Source: Thermoplasmatota archaeon
GTDB lineage: Archaea; Thermoplasmatota; Penumbrarchaeia; JASLWR01
NCBI GenBank assembly: GCA_030740765.1
Contig: JASLWR010000019.1
Coordinates: 1 to 55,346 of the forward strand
Direction: 5' to 3'
Length of the DNA: 55,346 nt
Shown here: piece after piece, positions 17,616-25,268 of the stretch
Numbering within the stretch: the first letter of the stretch is position 1
How the letters are laid out: each line of letters starts with the position of its first letter
The notes under the pieces: generated by a model
The model's database searches: none
Seen by the model: the letters and a program-made list of their open reading frames with translations, nothing else
Told to the model about the DNA's origin: nothing
Program-made: the position numbers and the translations under genes

Positions 17616-17691
17616 GCGGAATCGGTCCCTCTGGACAACGATTCCGCTAACATTGTCAAGCTCCGTACCATTGACAATATCCAGAGAGACC
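17616..17691. other. complex inverted-repeat element (possible pseudoknot)
   Basis: Three perfect or near-perfect pairings overlap: GCGGAATCG (17616) with CGATTCCGC (17647); GGTCCCTCTGGA (17624-17635) with TCCAGAGAGACC (17680-17691), 11 of 12; and ATTGTCAA with TTGACAAT (17652-17678). The loop of the first helix is the left arm of the second, so the two either exclude each other or form a pseudoknot. It lies between the nikR-like stop and the glycosyltransferase start. Part of it (GAATCGGTCCCT) recurs on the other strand at about 48090. Confidence 0.6.
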
Positions 17692-17730
17692 GCAAAAATC
17701 GTAAGGACCCGTGTAATAACGTGACAAGAA

Positions 17731-18114
17731 TCACGATTGAACGAACTTGACATACTCCAGCTTATCGTCCCGTTGAAATCTGCTCAACAGTTCTTTTACA
17801 TCATCACCCTTACCCTGAATTATGAAGACCTCGAGGCATTTATTGTTGGCGAGATGAGAGTGTATCTGGGTGCTTATAAGTTCCTGGTAGGCGTGTCTTG
17901 TATCATCAAGGCCGGGGGCCCGGTGTGAATCATGAACGATGATGAGAACCCCTTCCACTTTTCCAACGAGTGATTTGCGATCCCTGGCCTCGGTCTCAGC
18001 GGAGCGAAGACAGACGCGGATCGCCTCGCTTCTTCCTGCAAGACCAAGGGAATCCTGAATATTGTCCAATACTTCGATGTTCTTATCGGTTAAGGAAACG
18101 CTGACGATGGGCAT
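17731..18114 (-). CDS. NikR-like ribbon-helix-helix metal-responsive repressor
   Basis: A 127-residue homologue of the nickel regulator NikR. The N-terminal ribbon-helix-helix is PIVSVSLTDKNIEVLDNIQ with GRSEAIRVCLRS as helix 2. The C-terminal ACT-like domain has HSHLANNKCLEVFIIQG, reproducing the H-x-H-x5-C ligand pattern of NikR; further His lie at HDSHRAP and TRHAY. It is about 10 residues shorter than E. coli NikR in the ligand loop, so the metal may be Ni, Co or another. The start at 18114 fits the usual first strand; a frame to 18135 is possible. It is divergent from the membrane protein at 18329, the probable target (inference). Confidence 0.88.
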   Translation of the reverse strand: MPIVSVSLTDKNIEVLDNIQDSLGLAGRSEAIRVCLRSAETEARDRKSLVGKVEGVLIIVHDSHRAPGLDDTRHAYQELISTQIHSHLANNKCLEVFIIQGKGDDVKELLSRFQRDDKLEYVKFVQS

Positions 18115-18225
18115 ACATGGGAGAAAACGTAACATGATATTTATTTTTATTTATTTTATGAATTTTTCTGCCTTAACTTATAATTAAATTATTATATATT
18201 TTAGATGTTGTTGTAATATAATTAT

Positions 18226-18257
18226 TAAGAAATCCATAAATAGTTAATAAGAAATCC
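18226..18257. promoter_or_regulatory. candidate operator: direct repeat taagaaatcc, 22-nt spacing
   Basis: Identical 10-mers taagaaatcc at 18226-18235 and 18248-18257 lie 22 nt apart, about two helical turns, in the AT-rich divergent promoter region (18115-18328) between the NikR-like gene and the transporter gene. They would place two dimers on one face of DNA. A TATA-like ataatata at about 18303 lies 20-25 nt before the transporter ATG. Assignment to the repressor is inference. Confidence 0.45.
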
Positions 18258-18328
18258 TATATTCGAGATAATATGAATAACTGTAGCTTTCCTATGGGGG
18301 TAATAATATAGAACGATTCAAGCGCATC

Positions 18329-19288
18329 ATGCACGAACTGAAACATCACATTCCATACACTGTTTTCAGCGTCGCGTTAGGGATAATAATCGTTTCTCTA
18401 ATCACTGTATTTCTCATGAATATCGTCACGGATGAGCCCTCTCATGATGACAATCTGGCCAAAGATATTGATCGGCTTTTTGAGGAGGTGGATAATGGCG
18501 AAATCAATTCCAGCAAAGCCCTCACGGAGATAGGTGCTTTGATAGGCACCCATCAGTACGAGGATGAAATCCACGATACTGAAACGATGGCTGAGAAGGT
18601 TCACAGTGTGATCGAGAAATATGAGAGCGGAAATAAAAATGATACTGCTTCCACAGCCGCTATGGATGGGATCGAGAAACTGCTTGCAGATCATTCGTCC
18701 GGTCTTTCGGACCATGAGGGTAATGAGGATCGTGAAGGGGTTTCCGGGGTCTTCAGTGACATTTTCCACGTTTTCCACCCCATCCACGTCCTGTTCTCGG
18801 CCACCGCCACCACTGCAATGTTCCGCAGATATGACAAGAAGATCTACAAGGCGGCAATCGTTGGTGCGGCGGGAGCCCTGGGAGTATGCGCCATCAGCGA
18901 TATCTTTTTCCCCTATATCGGCGGATTGGTATCGGGTGTCGAAATGGATCTGCACGTCTGTCTAGTCGAAAATCCCATGACCATAATTCCTTTTGCCGTT
19001 TTTGGTATCGTAGTGGGGCTCTTTGCAGCGGATGTGTTTGCGGAGCGAAAGTCCACTATTTTTTCTCATTCGGGACACATTTTCATAAGCACCATGGCCT
19101 CCTTGTTGTATCTTACAGCCTATGGATTCAGTGATTGGATGGGTGAAATGTTTGCCGTTTTTCTCATATTGATCCTGGCAGTGTTCATCCCCTGCTGCAT
19201 ATCCGATATCATCTTTCCGTTATTATTCGTGAACCCGAAAAACGCTCCAGGTTGCGCATGTTCTCCTGAACAAGAGCATCATCACTGA
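18329..19288 (+). CDS. predicted metal-transport membrane protein with His/Cys termini
   Basis: A 319-residue membrane protein of unrecognised family. It has an N-terminal helix (about 10-32), a soluble, acidic and His-containing region (about 35-145), then about five hydrophobic segments (from 150 to 295) with motifs FHPIHVLFSATATT and AISDIFFPYIGG repeated in diverged form as CISDIIFPLLF near the end. The terminus CACSPEQEHHH is a plausible metal site. No ribosome site is seen; a TATA-like box lies 20-25 nt upstream, suggesting a leaderless message. Divergence from a NikR-like repressor and the His/Cys content suggest uptake or efflux of nickel or cobalt. That function is inferred, not shown. 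Confidence 0.65.
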   Translation: MHELKHHIPYTVFSVALGIIIVSLITVFLMNIVTDEPSHDDNLAKDIDRLFEEVDNGEINSSKALTEIGALIGTHQYEDEIHDTETMAEKVHSVIEKYESGNKNDTASTAAMDGIEKLLADHSSGLSDHEGNEDREGVSGVFSDIFHVFHPIHVLFSATATTAMFRRYDKKIYKAAIVGAAGALGVCAISDIFFPYIGGLVSGVEMDLHVCLVENPMTIIPFAVFGIVVGLFAADVFAERKSTIFSHSGHIFISTMASLLYLTAYGFSDWMGEMFAVFLILILAVFIPCCISDIIFPLLFVNPKNAPGCACSPEQEHHH

Positions 19289-19452
19289 TGATTGCGAAGC
19301 CATTTGATCGAACATACTTTATGGATCATGCGGATCTTGTTTGCATTGGAGAATTATTAATATGGTTTTCATGTACCTCGAATCCGTGAATGATGCGATA
19401 AAGAAATAACCGAAAAGGAAAAAAATGATCTCCAGAATAATTAGAACTTCAA

Positions 19453-20487
19453 TTACAATTGGATCCATTCTCCCTCTTTCGGAAAAGTTTCTGGTACGTA
19501 AAATTGTTCAAGTGTGGGAACGCCATGCTTAGGTATTAATTTTATCTGAACGCATGACCCTGGATTGAGGCCTCCCCCAGTGGGTGGGTTGCTAAAATGG
19601 GTAAAATTGAAAAAAATATTAATTATATCTCCAGGTGTAAGAATTCCATCCGATGTCGTATACTCCTTCATATCTCGAAGTGTGTCATACCAGAATATGT
19701 TAATATCCGAAGGAATGGTTTTTTCCATATGATCGAATATAGTTTCCTTGATGTAGATCCGAGGACTATCTTCTATTTCTTTGAATTCCAATATCTCATG
19801 ACAAAACTCGGTATTGTTGTGATTTAATAACGTCGTTTCACCGCTCTTTCCTCCATCATCTTCCCAAGAAATTTCTATAATTGTGTCATGAATATTGAAA
19901 TCAGTGGATCCGGCAAGCAAACCTGTCTTTATACTGATTTCTTCCACTTCTGATCGTTCGTCATTCAAAGTGCCGGCAACATTTACAATCTTCAGACCTC
20001 CGGGACTCGATCTACGACATTCATCACATCTCGTTGGCTTGTCGTATATTGATTCTGATTTCCAGCTTCTCACAATAAAATGGATCGTGACATCATCTCC
20101 TACTTTGAAATTCGATTCTATCGTGGTTTTGTTATGATCGCCAACTACTGTTAGAGTAGGTTGGTTTATAAGATAGTCAGAAAGCTCGTTCATGCTATCC
20201 ATCCAAATATTCACAGAATATTCATAATCCTCCCCGTTATGATCGAGGGAGATATTTTCCCAAATTTCAGTCTCGCTTATCCTATCCTTGACAGTAACGA
20301 TATCCCCCGGTTCATATGAGATGAAGTCCAATTTTGAGGTGTCAAAATCCATGATGAGATCATAAAAGGTGACGGAATCGTCCTCCTCGGTCTCGTCATC
20401 TGGTTTTTCGTCATCACGTACAAAAGTGTATGTGAGTATCAGCATTATGATGCAAACGATAATAATCATGACCTTAAGCTTGAACAT
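19453..20487 (-). CDS. secreted pilin/archaellin-like protein (paralog 1)
   Basis: A 344-residue protein with a short basic start and one hydrophobic helix (KLKVMIIIVCIIMLILTYTF, about 3-22) followed by an acidic linker and a beta-rich exterior. The C-terminal part has LTPGDIINI and GSCVQIKLIPKHGVPTL, a pattern like that of archaellin and archaeal type IV pilin-like domains (PGD.. and ..IPKHG). The N-terminus lacks an obvious class III signal cleavage motif, so it may be simply membrane-anchored. It lies 111 nt downstream of a clear paralog in the same orientation, with near-identical promoter and C-terminal coding sequence. GGTAAAGG precedes the start. Assembly genes are not in the window. 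Confidence 0.7.
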   Translation of the reverse strand: MFKLKVMIIIVCIIMLILTYTFVRDDEKPDDETEEDDSVTFYDLIMDFDTSKLDFISYEPGDIVTVKDRISETEIWENISLDHNGEDYEYSVNIWMDSMNELSDYLINQPTLTVVGDHNKTTIESNFKVGDDVTIHFIVRSWKSESIYDKPTRCDECRRSSPGGLKIVNVAGTLNDERSEVEEISIKTGLLAGSTDFNIHDTIIEISWEDDGGKSGETTLLNHNNTEFCHEILEFKEIEDSPRIYIKETIFDHMEKTIPSDINIFWYDTLRDMKEYTTSDGILTPGDIINIFFNFTHFSNPPTGGGLNPGSCVQIKLIPKHGVPTLEQFYVPETFPKEGEWIQL

Positions 20488-20496
20488 ATCCTTTAC

Positions 20497-20530
20497 CGAT
20501 GGATCAGATTCACTTGTAGTTATAAAAAAT
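20497..20530 (-). promoter_or_regulatory. promoter of pilin-like paralog 1
   Basis: Minus strand TTTTTTATAACTACAAGTGA then ATCTGATCCA, with a TATA box at 20529-20519 about 35 nt before the ATG. The same block (TTTTATAACT..AAGTG.ATCTGATCCA) occurs before paralog 2, so the promoter was duplicated with the gene and conserved. Confidence 0.6.
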
Positions 20531-20598
20531 TTGTGGATAATGGTATTGAGAAAAGAATTTTCTGGTTCAGCCAGACATATATTTCTTTTTAAATTACA

Positions 20599-21675
20599 TC
20601 ATAACTGGATCCATTTCCCCTCTTTCGGAAAAGTTTCTGATAAGTAAAATTCATAGAGTGTGGGAATGCCGTGCTTAGGTATTATTTTTATATGAACGAA
20701 TGAACCCGGATTGAGGCCTCCCCCAGTGGGTGGGTTGCTAAAATGGGTAAAATTGAAAATAATATTGATTACATCACCGGGCGTTAGAATTCCTTCCGAC
20801 ATCGTACACTCCTCCATGTCGCGTCGGTTTTCGTGCCAGAATAAGTCCACGTCCGAAGGAATAGTTTTTTCTATATGATCAAATATGGTTTCCCAGATAC
20901 GAACCCCAATGTGATTCTCAATTTTGTTTAATTTCAATACCTCATGAAAATAACCCGTATTGTTATAATGTTGTAAAAAGTGTTCACCCCTCTCAGTTTC
21001 CGTCGGTTCATTATCTTCCCAATAAACCCTGATCATAACTTCTTGATATAAATCATAAGGCAGGGAACTGGAAAGCACACCGGCCTTTATTTTGAATTCT
21101 TCAACTTCGTTTCTGTTATTATTAATAGTACAATTTACATTAAAAATCTTTATACCTGAAGAAGTTTCTCTAGAACCTTCGTCACTTTTTCCTGGATCAT
21201 ATTTTGTCGAATCCAATTTATTGCCCCCTACGGTAAAATGGATCGTGATGTTGTCTCCCGCCTGAAAATTAGATTTCATTGTAGTTTTGCTGTAATCGCC
21301 AACCACTGATAGAGTTGGTTTTTCATTGTATTCATTTAGCTCATTCATACTATCCAGCCAAATGTAAACCGAATACGAGTAATCCTTCAAATTGTAAAAT
21401 ATCGAATGATTTTCCTGGATTTCGGCCCTGCTTATCCTATCTTTGACAATAACCGTATCACCGTATATATACGAGTTAAATTTCAAAGTTGAATGGTTGT
21501 AATCCTTTAGAACTTCACAAAAGGTAACAGGTCCATATTCATTTTTCCACACTGGCCTTTCTCTAGGTTTTTCCTGCGGTTTTACCTCGCTTTTATTATC
21601 GATGCATCTAACATAGAACATGACTAACAGCATTATGATGCAGACGAGAACAAAAATTCCTTTTAACCTGAACAT
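20599..21675 (-). CDS. secreted pilin/archaellin-like protein (paralog 2)
   Basis: A 358-residue paralog of the preceding downstream gene. It shares the N-terminal hydrophobic helix (GIFVLVCIIMLLVMFYV), the motifs VTFCEVLKDYNHSTLKF, VKDRISRAEI, the block ILTPGDVINIIFNFTHFSN and the end ETFPKEGKWIQL. Identity is highest at the C-terminus and in the promoter, which points to tandem duplication followed by faster change in the middle region, as is common for exposed surface proteins. There is no catalytic motif. The exact subfamily is uncertain; the archaellin/pilin resemblance rests on the PGD and IPKHG patterns only. Confidence 0.7.
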   Translation of the reverse strand: MFRLKGIFVLVCIIMLLVMFYVRCIDNKSEVKPQEKPRERPVWKNEYGPVTFCEVLKDYNHSTLKFNSYIYGDTVIVKDRISRAEIQENHSIFYNLKDYSYSVYIWLDSMNELNEYNEKPTLSVVGDYSKTTMKSNFQAGDNITIHFTVGGNKLDSTKYDPGKSDEGSRETSSGIKIFNVNCTINNNRNEVEEFKIKAGVLSSSLPYDLYQEVMIRVYWEDNEPTETERGEHFLQHYNNTGYFHEVLKLNKIENHIGVRIWETIFDHIEKTIPSDVDLFWHENRRDMEECTMSEGILTPGDVINIIFNFTHFSNPPTGGGLNPGSFVHIKIIPKHGIPTLYEFYLSETFPKEGKWIQL

Positions 21676-21684
21676 ACCTTTACC

Positions 21685-21717
21685 TTTGGATCAGATACAC
21701 TTCGAGTTATAAAATAT
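21685..21717 (-). promoter_or_regulatory. promoter of pilin-like paralog 2
   Basis: Minus strand TATTTTATAACTCGAAGTG then TATCTGATCCA; TATA at about 21716-21707 and GGTAAAGG just before the ATG. It matches the promoter of paralog 1 over about 25 positions. Confidence 0.6.
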
Positions 21718-21750
21718 TTATCGTTTATTTTCAGGTATAATGCCAAACAT

Positions 21751-23214
21751 CTATATGAGCATCAGGAACATGGATACGGGAATGTGAACGAATCCTTTTC
21801 TCACGTCCAATGTGTTCCTCGTGAGCACCAGGCCTCTTCCGAAAGAACGAAGGGGTATCAGGTCGTAGCCATTGGCCTTTCGCCTGTATTTTACCTCGAT
21901 GGGATAGAGACCCGTATTGCGGTTAAGTATGAAATCGATCTCCTTGCCCGATTTCGTTCTGTAGTAAAAAACGAAATCCTTTGCGTCGAAAAGATCAGAC
22001 GGATAGGTGTCGTACGAATATCTTATCAGATGGTCGTTCACCACACCCTCCACGAGATGGCCTCGACGGACTGGATCCAGTACCCATTCTCTGGACAGCA
22101 CAAGTGGATTTTCAGCGGGCTTCATCCACCATTGAAGGGAGTGGGTTATGAAAGGATCCTGGAAGTATACTTTCTTATTGCTTCGAATAGAGGGTCTGCC
22201 GTCAGCATTAACCTTCAACGTGACGTTTGCGATATAAAGCGCTTCCAGTGTCTCCATGTACTGGGCGACCGTTTCGTGATGTTTTATATCGGTGGTACGG
22301 GTCACAGACTCCCAACTTATGGGATCCGATATGCTTTTCAACACCCTCGACGCTACCTGTTTGAAATAAGTTTCACGGAGCCTGCTTCTCTTTACATCCC
22401 CTATCGTTGCATTGAGATAGAGAGAGTAATACCTGGTCGGAATCTTATTCCTTGTGTGATAGGCATCCACCACTGCCGGGATCCCGCCGGTCAGGAGATA
22501 ATCTTCGAAATGCCTGTCCAGTTCCCCCTTTACGATAGACGCCGTTATTATCTCTTCAGGTATTCTACCGCTCATCAATTCTTCGAGAATATTGTTCTTC
22601 ATATCAGGGATGCCATGTTCCTCAAGGAATCCTTTCACGCTGTTATCCAGCATTCCAACGTAATCCCGGAAGTTCATCGGAAGCAGTACCTTGTCGAGAG
22701 ACTCGTTATCCCCGCCGCCTCTGCGCCCCGGCAGCATTTCGGTCATCTTTTTCATATCAAGAGCGTGAGATCCGCTGACTATAACAGTGCATCCTTTCAG
22801 ATCACCCCTGTTCGCGAAATGCAGAAGTTCCCGTGTCCAGTTGTCCACGGCGCATATCTCATCGATAAAGATGTACCGGCGCCCGTTTTTCCTTTTCCAG
22901 GAAAAGTATGTACTCAGGACCCTGTTGAGTTCCTCTCCCGTATTCCTTTCGGCAGACCAGAAAAATATATTCTCCGGAGATATTTCTTTAAGCAGGTTCC
23001 GAATGATGGTCTTTATCAGCGTGGTCTTTCCAACCTGTCGGGGCCCCCTTACGGTGTATATGACATCCTGATCCAGATGAAGTTCCGATAACAGTTTTGG
23101 ATGCCATATGTAGTGTTTCTTCCTCAATTCACCTATTACCACATCCTTTTCTATGCTTTTGGGTGATTTCCACCAGGGGTTTTGAATTGCCAGAGATTCT
23201 ATGTTAAAATCCAT
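21751..23214 (-). CDS. AAA ATPase with DUF4143 domain
   Basis: A 487-residue protein of the AAA_14/DUF4143 family (COG1373 type). Walker A GPRQVGKTTL is near 57-66, Walker B RRYIFIDEI near 111-119, and a sensor-like IVSGSHAL near 143. The C-terminal part has the DUF4143 pattern LLTGGIPAVVDAY and a restriction-fold-like motif, GKEIDFIL...LYPIEVKY, near 430-450. Biochemical function of the family is unsettled. No ribosome site is seen; a TATA box lies 22-30 nt upstream, so the message is probably leaderless. Four 33-bp direct repeats (23238-23369) end in this TATA box, suggesting tight transcriptional control. The gene is alone in its unit. Confidence 0.92.
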   Translation of the reverse strand: MDFNIESLAIQNPWWKSPKSIEKDVVIGELRKKHYIWHPKLLSELHLDQDVIYTVRGPRQVGKTTLIKTIIRNLLKEISPENIFFWSAERNTGEELNRVLSTYFSWKRKNGRRYIFIDEICAVDNWTRELLHFANRGDLKGCTVIVSGSHALDMKKMTEMLPGRRGGGDNESLDKVLLPMNFRDYVGMLDNSVKGFLEEHGIPDMKNNILEELMSGRIPEEIITASIVKGELDRHFEDYLLTGGIPAVVDAYHTRNKIPTRYYSLYLNATIGDVKRSRLRETYFKQVASRVLKSISDPISWESVTRTTDIKHHETVAQYMETLEALYIANVTLKVNADGRPSIRSNKKVYFQDPFITHSLQWWMKPAENPLVLSREWVLDPVRRGHLVEGVVNDHLIRYSYDTYPSDLFDAKDFVFYYRTKSGKEIDFILNRNTGLYPIEVKYRRKANGYDLIPLRSFGRGLVLTRNTLDVRKGFVHIPVSMFLMLI

Positions 23215-23237
23215 ATTCTCGGAATATTGCCTTGATC

Positions 23238-23369
23238 ATATATAAAATTGACGAGAAAACCAGCTTATTTCAGTAATTAAATGACTGAAATCATATCTTA
23301 TTTTACAGTTATATTGACTGAAAAGACATCTTATTTCGCCATCAAACTGACCGAAAAGACATCTTATTA
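23238..23369 (-). promoter_or_regulatory. four 33-bp direct repeats at the AAA-DUF4143 promoter
   Basis: On the minus strand four abutting 33-bp units at 23369-23337, 23336-23304, 23303-23271 and 23270-23238 share the core aaataagatgtcttttcrgt (degenerate in the third and fourth units). The fourth unit contains the TATA box of the gene starting at 23214. The third carries the inverted repeat TTTCAGT/ACTGAAA. The period equals about three helical turns. Because 33 is a multiple of 3 a 77-codon frame stays open across it, but no ribosome site supports translation. Confidence 0.75.
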
Positions 23370-23618
23370 TACCCTTAACATAATGTATATGCATCTTCAT
23401 CCCCTTTTCATTGACCATGCTACCCTTATTTTGACTCCTCTGCTCGAACAGTAGTACGGTCTGATACAACCCCAGGAAGCACCCACCGATTCATTCGTTT
23501 TAAGGGCGACTTAAATTCTGACCAAGACATCTATAAATGTAAGCCAATAGCAATAATAATGAGAAATTCGGGTAAATCTATTAATATAGAAAAATAATAC
23601 GCCATTAACTTAATCGAT

Positions 23619-23691
23619 GCCGTTGTAGCTCAGTTGGGAGAGCGTCGGACTGAAGATCCGAAGGCCGCGTGTTCAAGTCACGCCAACGGCA
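23619..23691 (+). tRNA. tRNA-Phe (anticodon GAA)
   Basis: Acceptor GCCGTTG/CAACGGC, D arm GCTC-AGTTGGGA-GAGC, anticodon stem TCGGA/TCCGA with loop CTGAAGA giving GAA, T arm GCGTG-TTCAAGT-CACGC, discriminator A. 73 nt, no intron, CCA not encoded. AT-rich TATA-like sequence lies about 25-40 nt upstream. Confidence 0.95.
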
Positions 23692-23796
23692 CTTTTCTTA
23701 TACTATAACACTGGTATTTTGGGAATCTTTATTTATAATTTGGCGATATTATCCGCTGAAACTACTCTATAAAGTACTTCCGGGACAGGTGATCAA

Positions 23797-25242
23797 ATGG
23801 ATGAAAAGGGGGATATCTCTGACCGAATGGAGATCGAATTAAATAAAAAGAATTTCAGCGAATGGTATAACGACGTGATCAAATTTGCAGGACTTTGCGA
23901 TAAAAGATATCCGATTAAGGGAATGAATGTGTGGACGCCCTACGGGTGGAAGATAATGCGCCTGATCGATTCCCACATACGCGACGAGCTGGATGGCACC
24001 GGACACGGTGAAGTGAATTTTCCCTTGCTAATACCTAATAGCGAGTTCCAAAAAGAAGCGGATCATATCAAAGGATTCGATTCACAGGTTTACTGGGTAA
24101 CTCGGGGGGGCCTCAATGAACTGGATGTGCCCATGGTGCTTCGACCCACTTCCGAGACCGCTATGTATCCCATGTTCTCGTTGTGGGTACGGTCCCATAC
24201 CGACCTGCCGCTAAAGACATACCAGATAGTGAATACTTTCCGGTATGAAACGAAACAGACGCGGGCTTTCATTAGAGTAAGGGAAATACATTTCTTCGAG
24301 GCACATACCTGCCATGCGGATTTCGAGGATGCCGAGCGTCAGATAAAGGAGGACCTGGAGATAATGGACCGTCTGTCCAATAAGTTATGCATTCCGTACC
24401 TGAAACGGAAACGGCCGGAGTGGGACAAATTCGCAGGCGCGGATTACACCATCGGTATCGACTGCTTCATGCCGGATTCGAAGACACTTCAGCTGGGTTC
24501 CATTCACCAGTACAGGACGAATTTTTCAGTACCCTATGATATCAAATACGAGACACCGGAAGGCGACCATAAAAACGTTTATCAGACGACCTACGGGATG
24601 AGCGAGAGATTGGTGGGTGCGATCGTGGGGATACACGGTGACAACAGGGGTCTTATTATCCCACCCGATGTCGCCCCCTTCCAGGTGGTTATAGTGCCGA
24701 TCCTGATGAAGAAGCGAAAGGATGACATTTTAGAAAAGGCGGAGTGGATACGGAACGAGTTGATCAAAGCAGGTTTCAGGGTGGAAATGGATGCCAGGGA
24801 TATCCGGCCGGGAAATAAATTCTATCACTGGGAACTGAAAGGTGTTCCCCTCCGTATCGAGGTGGGCCCCCGGGACGTGGATTCGGGCCATGCAGTGGTT
24901 GTTAGGCGTACCGACCGGGCAAAACGAACGGTAAAATTCGAAGACCTTGTAGATGGCGTGGTGCAAGAACTGGATGAAGTGAAAAAGCAGTTGTATGAAA
25001 GGGCCAAGGACCTGATGAAATCCAACACCCATAACGTGACCTTCGCCGACGAAGCATACAATGTCGGCCGCGGTCTAATAAACGTCGGGTGGTGCGGTAA
25101 CGAGGACTGTTCAACGGAGATGGAAACCACTCTCGATATGAGCATGCTCGGGATCGATACGACCACGGGGACATATGACGGAAAATGCGGTCAGTGCGGC
25201 TCGCCCACCAAAATGCTGGTCACCTATGCCAAAACATATTGA
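23797..25242 (+). CDS. proS: prolyl-tRNA synthetase (archaeal/eukaryal type)
   Basis: Charges tRNA-Pro with proline using ATP. At 481 residues it is the usual length for the archaeal type. The class II core shows VLRPTSETAMYP, motif 2 TFRYETKQTRAFIRVREIHF with the conserved Arg, and motif 3 GMSERLVGAIVGIHGD. The anticodon-binding domain includes VDSGHAVVVRRTD. The C-terminal domain has CGNEDC...CGQC, a probable zinc site, and ends in YAKTY, the conserved terminal tyrosine of this class. AGGTGATC lies 4 nt upstream of the ATG at 23797. It follows tRNA-Phe by about 105 nt. Confidence 0.97.
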   Translation: MDEKGDISDRMEIELNKKNFSEWYNDVIKFAGLCDKRYPIKGMNVWTPYGWKIMRLIDSHIRDELDGTGHGEVNFPLLIPNSEFQKEADHIKGFDSQVYWVTRGGLNELDVPMVLRPTSETAMYPMFSLWVRSHTDLPLKTYQIVNTFRYETKQTRAFIRVREIHFFEAHTCHADFEDAERQIKEDLEIMDRLSNKLCIPYLKRKRPEWDKFAGADYTIGIDCFMPDSKTLQLGSIHQYRTNFSVPYDIKYETPEGDHKNVYQTTYGMSERLVGAIVGIHGDNRGLIIPPDVAPFQVVIVPILMKKRKDDILEKAEWIRNELIKAGFRVEMDARDIRPGNKFYHWELKGVPLRIEVGPRDVDSGHAVVVRRTDRAKRTVKFEDLVDGVVQELDEVKKQLYERAKDLMKSNTHNVTFADEAYNVGRGLINVGWCGNEDCSTEMETTLDMSMLGIDTTTGTYDGKCGQCGSPTKMLVTYAKTY

Positions 25243-25268
25243 TGTAACGTAATAGGGAAGATGAAAAA

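Noticed and set aside
21784..23091. 435-codon plus-strand frame
   Set aside because: Antisense to the well-supported AAA-DUF4143 gene, with no domain pattern or start signal.
23238..23369. CRISPR-like array
   Set aside because: The units abut with no unique spacers, there are only four diverging copies, and no cas genes are present.
23236..23469. 77-codon minus-strand frame with 11-residue repeats upstream of the DUF4143 gene
   Set aside because: No ribosome site, low-quality composition, and the repeat ends in the TATA box of the next gene, so a DNA-level role is preferred.
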